A stretch of DNA of 64,000 nt from Pseudoneurospora amorphoporcata (lineage: Eukaryota > Ascomycota > Sordariomycetes > Sordariales > Sordariaceae): positions 1-64,000 of the forward strand of contig MU859259.1 of the NCBI GenBank assembly GCA_033297205.1, in the 5' to 3' direction. The position numbers and the translations under genes are program-made. This document shows, one piece after another, positions 32,547 to 41,912 of this stretch. How positions within the stretch are numbered: the stretch's first letter is position 1; each line of letters begins with the position of its first letter. The notes under the pieces are model-generated. The model saw only the letters and a list, made by a program, of their open reading frames with translations, made no database searches and was not told the origin of the DNA.

Positions 32547-33281
32547 CTACTCTCGCTCAACCTTCACGCCCACTTCTTCCTTCACCTCCTCTTTAATCTC
32601 CTGTTTTATCTTCTCCGCCACTTTGTTCGTATCCTCCTTGAGAATCTCTTCAACCTTTCTCCAGACCTTGTACATTTCCTCTTTCAACACCTGTCGGATT
32701 TTCCAATAGGTTCTCCGCATTGCGTACCCCTTAATCCACTCTATCCTATCAGGAACCATCAAGTTCCCTGCCATCGGAGTTGCCATCAGGCTCTTTATCT
32801 CGTCCTCCAGTATGACCTGCACGTCCGCCCTTATATCTTCTTTCATGTCCCTCTTTGCGCCCTCCCTCGTTTGTCCGCTGCCTGCTTGTCCCGTTGCTTC
32901 TTCCCTTTCTTCCTGCTTTACCTCCTCCTGCTGCTGCTGCTGCTGCTGCTGCACCGTTCTTCCCTCCTGAGCCTGGGCGGGGGCAAGTCTCTGCTGCACT
33001 GGCTGCTCCTCTTGAGCTTCCCTTCGCAGAACCCAGAAGGTAGTATGTATCGGTCCATCCGCCGGAATGGCCGTGTACCTTTCTTCGTGGATGCAAGTCG
33101 GGCAGGGGAAGGGAATGGGAGTCCCAGGACCGTTTCTATGGTCATAAATGGGAGAGTTCAAAGTCGGAGGCCGAAGGCATTCCATGAATGGACAGGCGTC
33201 GTGGTGAAGATATTCCTGCGGAAAGTGGCGGAAGTGACCGCATTGGAAGGTAATGCCGCCGTGGAGCCTTATGTAGCACAT
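32547..33281 (-). CDS. Cys/His-motif plus coiled-coil unknown protein
   Basis: Function not recognised. I prefer the ATG at 33281 (244 aa) because the product then begins MCYIRLHGGITFQCGHF, the usual start of small fungal proteins with a CGH motif; the frame is open to an ATG at 33398 (283 aa). A TTTATAT box at 33411-33417 lies upstream of both. The first 70 residues hold Cys/His positions (CGHF, HHDACPFMEC, PCPTC) that could bind zinc. A Gln-rich stretch encoded by a (CTG)n repeat at 32930-32952 follows. The C-terminal 120 residues are strongly charged (Lys/Glu) and likely a long coiled coil (EEILKEDTNKVAEKIKQEIKEEV). A smaller relative in layout is the gene at 62321. Confidence 0.6.
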   Translation of the reverse strand: MCYIRLHGGITFQCGHFRHFPQEYLHHDACPFMECLRPPTLNSPIYDHRNGPGTPIPFPCPTCIHEERYTAIPADGPIHTTFWVLRREAQEEQPVQQRLAPAQAQEGRTVQQQQQQQQEEVKQEEREEATGQAGSGQTREGAKRDMKEDIRADVQVILEDEIKSLMATPMAGNLMVPDRIEWIKGYAMRRTYWKIRQVLKEEMYKVWRKVEEILKEDTNKVAEKIKQEIKEEVKEEVGVKVERE

Positions 33282-33420
33282 GATGGTGGCGCTGAAGGTG
33301 TAAGGGTTGAGGGCTGGACTGGGGAAATTTGTTGAGGTATCTGTTGTTTGGGATGGAGGCGATGATGTTGTAGTATGAGCGTGTGGGTGATGTCTCACGA
33401 CTAGGTAGGTATATAAACGG

Positions 33421-34310
33421 AATGCGTACCTACATTAGATGTATCGTACAATTTTCGGTGGCAGAAAGGAAGTGGCCTTCTCTTCGAGTATAGCCTAGAC
33501 ACTAGTAGTACGGTAGGTTACGGTGATTCTTCGTCTATTCAATTCCGGACAATAAAGCTAGGACAATGGGTTAACGAACACCTGTTGGGGATGTCAAGGT
33601 CTTCGATGTACTTGCGTCGGAGTCCAGAACCGTCCGAACGCCAGACGACCTGCAACCACATGCATGCGAATGTCTCTAGGGACGCAGCAAGACACTGGTA
33701 AATCCAAGCACGAACACCATATAGGCGTCCCATGGAGAAGAACTCTTGGAAATCTTGCGAAACGAAACTTCGGGTCGGCTAGGACACAAAGGGCCGGTAT
33801 TCAAACAGTCAAGGTTCCTCACACAACACGCTCAAAGCACAGCTCCATCTCGAAACACCCAAAGCACCCCATCTCCAGCACATGGCACCAAATGCAAGCA
33901 ACAACCCATCTCCCAGTCCCACGTCACAATTGAGCCCTTTCAGCTCATCGGGGAAGTGAGGCTTGCATACACGTCAATGGTGGCCAAAACACATGGTTTG
34001 TCTTGTGTCTTGGATTCCAAGATTCCAAGTGAGTTGTCACTTCCATTTTTAAGGAACTATTCTGGAAGCCTGTTATGTGCGATTTCTTTGAGTTTTTTGT
34101 GATATTGTTTGCTTGGCATGCATGGTACGAGATCTTTCATTGAAGATAACCCAGGAGACTTCATGTCCGGTCTGGGTCTTGTCTTGTTCGGTAGGGGAAC
34201 CACCATCAATGGTTTCGAAACCATGTGCATCCCGTCACCATTCATTGTTACCTCTAGGTAATTGGAGACCCCCTTTCTCCGGCTTGGGTTCCTGAACCCG
34301 GTTTTGCCTG
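33421..34310. other. Intergenic, no gene recognised
   Basis: Several short overlapping ORFs (for example 33746-34102) without motifs. Confidence 0.45.
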
Positions 34311-34317
34311 ATAAAAA
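34311..34317 (+). promoter_or_regulatory. TATA-like box before a pyrimidine-rich leader
   Basis: ATAAAAA in GCCTGATAAAAAGG, followed by more than 300 bp of CT-rich sequence (TCTTTCATTCCCC and similar). This arrangement is common for well-expressed fungal genes. Confidence 0.4.
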
Positions 34318-34684
34318 GGTGTGCCTGTCTGTCCGTCTTTATAAGAACTGTGTCGTTGTCTCTCCCGTCTGCATCTTCATTCATCTTCTAGTTCCGTTCC
34401 TTCTCTTTCATTCCCCGTTGTTTGGCCGCCGTGCCGGGTTTTTTTTCCTCCCCCACGGAGTCGTCGTCGTCGGACTTTTTGTCGTTCTCCCATCCTTCAC
34501 ACTTCTAGTTTCAGGTCTTTTCCTCTCTTCGTCAACACCCCATTTAAACTTTTAAACTTCAACAACCGCTGGTCGGTTTCTTTCCTCTTCTTCACACAGC
34601 CAAAAGCACCATCTACCTACCTTACCTAAGGTACCTTACCTACGGTACCAAGCAACATTCAGGTAGTCTCATTCACAAAGGCAC

Positions 34685-34807
34685 ATGCACTTCGTCATCA
34701 CCAAAATGTGTACATCCAAGATCACCACCATCACCTGCCGCAACGAGAAGCGAGGAGCCTATGAGAAACCACCTGGTCCAAAGCCGGCTGGTCCTAGCAA
34801 GCCTTAA
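34685..34807 (+). CDS. Possible 40-aa protein
   Basis: Short ORF behind the CT-rich leader. It starts at 34685 (or at an in-frame ATG at 34706, context CAAAATGTG) and ends at 34807. The product has Cys at two places (KMCTSKITTITC), a basic patch NEKRG and a Pro/Lys/Gly tail (EKPPGPKPAGPSKP). I recognise no family. The promoter-like box, the leader and the downstream GTAAGT (34828) suggest a transcript, but the coding nature is inference. A 5'-extended protein after splicing is also possible. Confidence 0.35.
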   Translation: MHFVITKMCTSKITTITCRNEKRGAYEKPPGPKPAGPSKP

Positions 34808-35693
34808 GGCATCACATGCCAGGCACATCACGTAAGTCACTGGCTTTTTCAGATTGATAGTTGCCGAGGGGTTCCAGTCTGCTAACGACGTGAGATTAGG
34901 TACTTGTAGCCTTCCAATGTTGCATCGAATATCCTCTCTGAGTCACGCACACTCGGGTGGTGACTGGTGACTCGGCGTGTCACCGTGGTTGCGGGTAATC
35001 ACGCTTACTTGCAAAATCCTTAACGGCTGGAGGGAGGGAGGGAGTCATTCGCTTACAACATGGACATGGCATATAGACTTGCATTATAGACAACATAGGT
35101 ACCTAGACACTCGTATGGTGCATAGACGGATCTTAATTCAGACTTTTGTTTCCTATTAAGTTCTGTTCGACTGGTGATCAAGGAACTCAGGGCCGTCGGG
35201 GAAGTGCCCCCTTGCGTTCTGGCCCTCAACCTTGCCGATTCTATTAACCATTCGAATCCATCCGTCTGGCCTTCAACCCTCAATTTCCAACCCTCAACTT
35301 CCAACAAAGTCTGATACCAAAGACGGATATCGAAGACGGCAATATCGAGACACGGTTCGGCAGTGGTTAATCGAGCACATTAGAGGTATACAGTGCAACA
35401 TCCAGGCCGTTTAGCCTGTGGGACAGGATGACCTCACGACTCTGCGATGATTACATGTGCGTGGAATCAACACCAAGATGGATTTAAAGCTGAAATTCGG
35501 AAACCGCCACTAAATAACCAGTATTCCACTCAAGCAGCACGAAGGACATATCTTCGGAGTTTCAGCCATTTTCGAGGGTGAGAGACTGGAACCGGCACTG
35601 GGGTGGTTTCCAGGACCAACTCTTTGCTGCACTTGGTAACCATAATGCCGAAGGGACTGGATGACAGGACCTCAACTTCCAGTCACCCGGCCG
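34808..35693. other. Intergenic, no gene recognised
   Basis: Only weak short ORFs. Downstream flank of the HET gene that ends at 35694. Confidence 0.45.
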
Positions 35694-38107
35694 TTACTCC
35701 AAATGCACCATCCTCTTCACGGGCTTGAACTTCTCAAACTCAACATCACTCTGCACCGTCACAAACGTTCTCCTCTCCGCCACTACTTCTTCCCTCATGC
35801 TTCCATCCTGGCTCGTGACATGGACCCAATCCAGCACAATCATGTACACCGTATCCTTCACAAACTTTCTCTCCTGCCCGTGCCCCTGTGTATGCATGTG
35901 CCTCAGCCTCTCCAAAACCAAACACTCATACTCCCCAGTCTTCAGCGTATACGGATGCGGGAAATTCCTCTCCGACACGATACCAAGCGATTCCTCACCA
36001 TCCGTCTCCGGCTTCGTAAGGAAGACCTCACTAAAAGGTTCCGTGCGAATATAGAACTTGCACACGTATCCCTCAACAGTGAGTCTCTTCCCTTTGCAGC
36101 CGATAAACTCAGGAACCATATCACTCGTCACGTCCCTTCCTCCTCGCCCCTTTCCGGCACTCATAAGCGAGCCGTCCTGCAGAGAGGTCTGTCCAAAGGT
36201 CACATGCCCTTCCCAGCCGCACCAACTCCATGATGGGAAGCCCTCGCGTCTTTGTGGGCGGGCGATATCCCACGGCGGCGAGGAGTCCCCGTCCCCGTGA
36301 AGCTTCTTTGGCTCGGGAAATTGCCAATCGTGGGACCAGCCCAGGGTGAGAGGTACTTCGCGGAGGGGAAGACCCCATTCGAATCCCAAGGGGAAGAGGC
36401 GGCGCTGCAGAGCGGAGAGTAATCCGAGGCAGGCGTTGAGGGAGTCGGAGGGCCAGGACATTTGGCGGCGGGTGTAGTCCATTATGAGACCGGCGTAGAG
36501 GAGGATGCGTTGGGGGTTTGTTACGGAGACCTATGTGGCCATTTGACCTGCATTGTCAGCTTCAATGGATGCATGGAAAGGGGACATGGAAGGGAGAACA
36601 GACGTTGGTACTATCGACGAGGTTAAACCCATTCATCAGCTGTCTAAACGAGTCCATGGGACGATTAGACAAGTGCCCGTAGCAGCTCGGATCATAGGCG
36701 TCTGGTGCTCCAAAGCGCTGGCACGAGATGCCGAGCTGCTTGTCCGAGAAGAAGAGGGACCGCTTGGACAGCATGCCCTCTTGGAAGGTCCAGGCGCGGG
36801 TGTCCCATGCGGAAGCGGCTATTTCGTCCTCGACTATAGCGGGGATGGTGAATAGCTTGCGGCCGTTGATGGTCTCCTGTAGCTGCATTTCGCGGGGACG
36901 GGCGACTCCGCACAGGCCGGCATTGGAGTTCTGGCCGGAGAGGGCGATGAGGGTTACCGCGGCGCATTGGTAGATGAGGTCCATCATGGCGAGTTGCTGG
37001 GTCTTTTCGGCTTGCTCTTGGACCGAGAGCGTTTCCCAGGGGTTCTGGTTGACGCAGAGGGCGTCGACCTGGTACGATGGTCAGTTGAGCTCCACAGCTC
37101 ATATAGGTGGTCAGAGGGGCGATACATACCCACAGATACCGCTTCCCAAGCTTCTTGGTGACAGTGATGGAGTCCTCGATAGTCTGTGGCAAAGTCCTCT
37201 TGTCCAGAGCTCCTTCCTCCGGCATGACCCCGCCCCATGTGTAGCTCAACGCCACATACTCACATCCTTCCGGGTAAGGGACCACCTTGCGCTCAAGGAC
37301 ATCAATCATCTTGGTCGTAAACAGTTCCTTGGGTCTTGTGGAGATGCAGTACTCCTTGTGGTTGTTCCAGCAAACATCGAGGCCGTTCTTGGTGAACTCA
37401 AAGTCAACATACGGCTCGACCAACCGCCCATTGTACTCTTGTCGGCCGGGAAAGGTGTCTTCAGTGGCCAAACAGATGGCCGGGCCCGTCATTTCCGGGC
37501 TTCGCACCCCCGGTTCGTCATCCGAGAAGAGCAAAGGCACCTGGATGCCATGGACGATGTGACTGAGATGGCGTAAGCCCAGGAAGATGGCACTTTGAGC
37601 CCTGGTCTTCTCAGGGAGGTACTCCCACCCGGTATGCCGGACATAGGCTCGATAAGGGATTAGTTTCATGCCTGTGGTGTCAGGACGTATGCCTTTGGTG
37701 GGCATGATGCGGTAGATGAGTCGGCAGAAGGGGCAGGAGGCGGACAAGCCAAGTGAACCGAGTTCGCCGAGGTCGAGCTCGTAGGCCTTGATGCGGTCGA
37801 TATACTGTCTGAATCCATCGTCATCTAAGGGTAGTAGACCACTGGGAAGAGGCTCAGCGAGCTCAAAGGCCTTAAGAGGGTTGTAGTCGGCGCATCGTTT
37901 GCAAAGCGAGCTGAGCTTGTCTTGAAGTTGTCTGAGCAGCTTCTCATCGTCGACAGAGAGTGGGCAGAGCTCGTTGAATTGCACCTCTGGCTCAGAGAGT
38001 CCTGACTCATTGCCTTCAGCTTGGGACCTCTGGACAAAGGGACATGGTGATGAGGCCGGCTCAAGCTCTCGGCAAAAGATACACAATCTGGAGTCCTGGG
38101 AAGCCAT
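35694..38107 (-). CDS. HET-domain (heterokaryon incompatibility-type) protein, three exons
   Basis: Exons 38107-37130, 37068-36604 and 36530-35694 encode about 759 aa. Intron 1 is 61 bp (GTATGT...CCAG) and intron 2 is 73 bp (GTCTGT, GCTGAC branch, ATAG); both are phase 0. The N-terminal module has LCIFCRELEPASSPCP, SLCKRCADYNPLKAFELAEP and SASCPFCRLIYRI, three Cys pairs likely binding metal. The HET domain begins at YVALSYTWGG, continues with LPQTIEDSITVTKKLGKRYLW at the first junction and VDALCVNQNPWE in exon 2, then AAVTLIALSG and DTRAWTFQEGMLSKRSLFF. Exon 3 has YTRRQMSWPSDSLNA and PSWSWCGWEG, typical for the region after the domain. Function in non-self recognition is family knowledge; specificity is unknown. 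The stub at 38874-39257 repeats the N-terminal module. Confidence 0.88.
36531..36603 (-). other. Intron 2 of the HET gene
   Basis: 73 bp, donor GTCTGT, branch-like GCTGAC near 36560, acceptor CATAG. Without splicing the frame stops at 36562. Confidence 0.7.
37069..37129 (-). other. Intron 1 of the HET gene
   Basis: 61 bp with GTATGT donor and ACCAG acceptor; it sits exactly inside the conserved YLWVDALC motif, which is restored as one open frame after splicing. Confidence 0.88.
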
Positions 38108-38873
38108 TGGAGTAGTTAGTTCCTGTGGAAAATTGATCGAGTGATGAAGCTGTTGCTACAGCAGGGAGGCTTACCGGTAGATAAGGATTTCCGATTCGTG
38201 ACCCGGTGCAGGGCTCGAGGTTCAGCTGTGCCGTTGAACTACCTTAGTCTAGCCTACAATCGACTGCCCAATCTCTGATCGCCATCAGCATTGCTGCCTG
38301 GGGGGGGGCTTTTTGCGGCTGACGGAAGACTGAAAGTGGATTGGTCTGTCTCTTGGCAGTATCGTTTGGTCTTAAATATCCAGATCTGCGACGGGCAGGC
38401 GAACCAATGGGATGGACCTGGCCTCCTGAATGGCAGAGTGAAACCCATGATGCCGCGACAGGTGGAAGGACGACTTGCTAGCTGCCGTTTTCGAGTATCG
38501 GACGCGCGGAGAGGCTGTCAACCTATTCGCCAGTGGTGGTTTTTGGGCCGCTGTTATTATGAGAAAAAAGTGAATTTCAGCAACTGTCGGGCGACTGCCG
38601 ACTGAGCAGAATACTCGATTTGTTATATTTTGCCCATCCAAATAGCGATTATATGAGGAACCGATGCAGCAAGTGAACTCTGGAGGCAAATGCAGCATAA
38701 AGAAGTAAAGATGAAAGAATCCTGTCTGTTGTCCACATCTGGATTTAGGACTGAGCAGAAAGAGTGAAAAGAAAGGACGGCCCAGATCAGGGCGTCTTCC
38801 ATCTAAAGGCGCTCGCTACCCGTGCCGTTTGAGCCATCTTTCTGAGAGTGCGAGAACTGCCCATTCAAATGAT
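38108..38873. other. Region between HET gene and its stub
   Basis: No HET-domain remains can be seen here on the minus strand downstream of the stub. A G-run (38301-38308) and short ORFs only. Confidence 0.5.
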
Positions 38874-39257
38874 TCAACGGTCCGTGACGCCCTCATTGGA
38901 CTCAAGGGCGTGAAGTCGCATATCCTGCGTATAAGCTTCCAAGCTACCATCATCTCTGGTGAACTCGTACGTGTCGGGAGGCTCTGCAAAGTTGAACACT
39001 CTGACAGGATCATAGCTTCGGCATCGCGTACAGAGTGCGCTTGGTTGTGTCTGTAGCCACTTGAGCAAAGTCTCGTCAGCAGCGGATAGAGGCACATCTT
39101 CTTTCATCTTTGGAGGCAAATCCAGAACCGATTTAGCAGAACCAGCTTCGAGTTTCGGGCATGGCTTCGAGGTCGGCTCGAGGTTCCGGCAAAAGATGCA
39201 GAGCCTGTAAGCCTCTCGAGGCAGAGGTGTGTGTGCCTGAGGCATACTAACAGGCAA
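38874..39257 (-). CDS. Stand-alone N-terminal HET-protein module (stub or pseudogene)
   Basis: 127 aa from the ATG at 39257. It matches the first 130 residues of the adjacent HET protein: YRLCIFCRNLEPTSKPCP against RLCIFCRELEPASSPCP, DVPLSAADETLLKWLQ against LCPLSVDDEKLLRQLQ, and SALCTRCRSYDPVRVFNFAEP (21 residues shared in layout with SLCKRCADYNPLKAFELAEP). It stops before the third Cys pair and the HET domain. A TATATAA box lies at about 39489-39495 upstream. It is either the 5' remnant of a duplicated gene or a short gene keeping only the Cys module. Sequence divergence from its neighbour shows the duplication is not recent, yet the frame is intact, which slightly favours retained function. 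Confidence 0.55.
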   Translation of the reverse strand: MPVSMPQAHTPLPREAYRLCIFCRNLEPTSKPCPKLEAGSAKSVLDLPPKMKEDVPLSAADETLLKWLQTQPSALCTRCRSYDPVRVFNFAEPPDTYEFTRDDGSLEAYTQDMRLHALESNEGVTDR

Positions 39258-40670
39258 TCTCTGCTGGTTGTGAGAGCAAGCGTTCTAAAGTTTGCGTTGT
39301 ATGCGGGCTGCCATCATGGGCGGGTTGAGTAAGGTAGGTGCGTCGAGCTGGGTTTCCATAGGACCGTGACTTGAATCAACTTGCGTCGTTGAAGGATGTA
39401 AGAGGATAAATACCTAGAGAGGGTATGGTCGATACTTGACGGCATTGGTGAAGGAAAAACAGACGGGGAGGCCAATCGGACTACCTCATATATAAGGTAC
39501 CCGACAGAATTCCTCCTAGAGTAGGAAAGGCAGGATCTGAATCACGACTGTTGGCCTTGACATGGGTCAATTCCTGTCGTTCTCACAGAGAGAATCTCGC
39601 CTCCAATGGTATCTTTCACAAGGCAAGTCAATGGATGCCAAATGTCCTTTCTCATGCCGGCTGCATTGGTGCCTGTGGGATATCAGCTCCTCTTGGCCTC
39701 TGCTAATGGGAACGAGATGTGCTTCTGAATGGCCTACATGTGTCCGGACTGTCAGCAGAGTCACTTCATGTTCGTTACCGGAGTGGTCCTCCGAGCATGA
39801 AATCAAAGTTGGTGATCTGGTTTCCTCACACGGCACCCCAATGACACCAGCCTCGAGTCTCGACCATGGCAAGCAAACCACATGCATTTGAGCTTGCTGT
39901 CCAGCAGAAGGTATGGTTGTCCATTCCCAAGCGAGCCGCTCGATTAGTGTATGGTGAAGGGGGCCTAATGTGAAAGCCAGTCGTTACGGGCGTTGGGAAT
40001 CCATCACGATGTGATTCGAACTTGTTATCAGATGCGCTGGCACTTCAGTTAGCATGCCGTCGGGCTCGCAAGGCGCAATGCACACCACACCATGCCGTTA
40101 ATCCATACGTCCATCATCAAACCCGTGCCATCCATCCTGTGGGGAGCGCTGGCTGTGGTGTTGAGAAGTGCAGGTCATTGTCGCGAACGTGGTACATTAG
40201 GGCCCCACAGCTGGACTGGAACGCTCCATTGTCGCAATGTAGAGTACCTTATATAAACAGAATAGGTGAGTATGTGATGTTTGGACTCATGAGATGAAGT
40301 GAATGAGATTGAACTTTGGAGTTTGGACGACTGGAGACAACCCCGGAGTCCACTCTTGCCCCGTCTGTCCCGCTGTTAGTTGCCGGACTTGCCGGTCACT
40401 CCCTCCCGCATTCTGAGCCGGCAGGTGATGGCGTCATTGAGAGTCTGATAGGTCTTTCCCCTCCTAAACACCAATCTTTAACAGCATCAATACCCTCATT
40501 GACACCTTTTTAAGTGATCTGCGTCGCTCTTTCCACAGGTGAGTCGAATTGCGCATTTGTCATCAGCTCGGAAACAGGCGGGGTTGAACGACTTTGACTG
40601 CGCGCTGCCGCCGTGGTTACCCCACGCAACCCCTCACGCGGGGTGCATCTCCATGTCAACAAACAAAACA
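39258..40670. other. Intergenic, no gene recognised
   Basis: Weak ORFs at 39562-39891 (+) and 40022-40297 (+) have no motif and atypical make-up. Confidence 0.45.
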
Positions 40671-40673
40671 CCA

Positions 40674-40679
40674 TATAAA
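40674..40679 (+). promoter_or_regulatory. TATA box of the aldo-keto reductase gene
   Basis: TATAAA in ACCATATAAACATC, about 100 bp upstream of the ATG at 40778. Confidence 0.6.
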
Positions 40680-40777
40680 CATCACCACCTGCCCTTCCCA
40701 AGAATCATTGCTCCCAGGTCAGGAATCTAACCACCCCAGCCCAAACCAGATACCTCCCTCCAAAGGCAACCGCCAAC

Positions 40778-41912
40778 ATGCCTCTCATCGCCCAATCCCC
40801 CAAGCCGCGCGTGATCCTAGGTCTCATGACCTTCGGCACCGACCCCGTGGCCGGCGCGCGCGTCACCACCGTCCCCGAGTTCGGCAAGGTCCTCGACCTC
40901 TTGCAGTCGCGGGGGTACAACGAAGTCGACACGGCGCGCCTGTACATCGGCGGCAAGCAGGAAGCCTTCACTCGCGAGGCGGGGTGGAAGGACCGCGGCT
41001 TGACGCTGGCCACCAAGATCATGTATCCCAGCAACGGGGGTGACAACACGCGGGAGAAGGTTCTCGAGAGCGCCGAGATTAGTCTCCAGGAGTTGGGCAC
41101 GGATGTGATTGATATTTTGTATTTGCATGCTGCTGTAGGTTTCCCTCCCTTCATTCCTTGCCCCATCTACATCTATGTGCTGGGGACATGGTGCTAAGAG
41201 GAGGGAAAAAAAAAAGGACCGCAAAACCCCCTTCGCCGAAACCCTCTCGGCCATCAACGACCTCCACAAAGCCGGCAAGTTCGTCCGCTTCGGCATCTCC
41301 AACTTCACCTCGTTCGAAGTCGCCGAGATCGTCATGACGTGCAAGTACAACAACTGGGTCCTGCCCACCATCTACCAAGGCATGTACAACGCCATCACTC
41401 GCTCGCTGGAAACGGAGCTCGTCCTGGCCTGCCGCCGCTACGGCCTCGACATCGTCGCCTACAACCCGCTTGCCGGCGGTCTCTTTTCGGGCAAAATCAA
41501 GAGCCACGATATCGTGCCCGAGTCGGGCCGGTTTTCCGACGTCAACAGGATGGGCGCCATGTACCGCGGCAGATACTTCAAGGAAAGCACCTTCCGGGCC
41601 CTGCAGGTGGTTGAGCAGGCGGTGGAGAAGGCCGGGCTGACGATGATCGAGACGGCGCTGAGGTGGATGGTGCATCACTCTGCGCTGAAGATCACGGATG
41701 GGAATGATGGCGTGATTATTGGTGTGTCGAGCATCGATCAGCTGGATAGCAACTTGACCGACCTCGAAAAGGGACCGCTGCCGCAGGAGGTGGTGGACGC
41801 GCTGGATGAGGCGTGGAGGATCACCAAGGTCGACACGGTCAATTATTGGCATGGAAAGGTCGAGTATGGCTATGATGTGAGGGAGGCGCTGTTTGGCAAG
41901 GGAGCGAAATAG
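40778..41912 (+). CDS. Aldo-keto reductase, AKR7-like
   Basis: Two exons, 40778-41134 and 41217-41912, about 350 aa; the 82-bp intron has donor GTAGGT and an A-rich acceptor AAAAAG, phase 0. NADPH-dependent reduction of aldehydes and ketones, presumably cytosolic. The fold is a TIM barrel; the catalytic set is visible as Asp in EVDTARLY, Tyr in the same motif, Lys in LATKIMYP and His in DILYLHAADRKTPF. Cofactor-binding residues lie in GISNFTSFEV, IYQGMYNAI, AYNPLAGGLFSGK and the C-terminal GVSSIDQLDSNL. The LHA.DRKTPF and YNPLAGGLF motifs point to the AKR7 (aflatoxin aldehyde reductase-like) group. The start context CCAACATGCC is good. Substrate unknown; no cluster around it. Confidence 0.92.
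41135..41216 (+). other. Intron of the aldo-keto reductase gene
   Basis: 82 bp, GTAGGT donor, GTGCTAAGAG branch-like region and a run of A before the AG. Splicing joins LHAA to DRKTPF. Confidence 0.85.

Noticed and set aside
32541..33335. 264-aa plus-strand ORF
   Set aside because: Leu/Phe/His-rich shadow of the minus-strand Lys/Glu coiled-coil gene.
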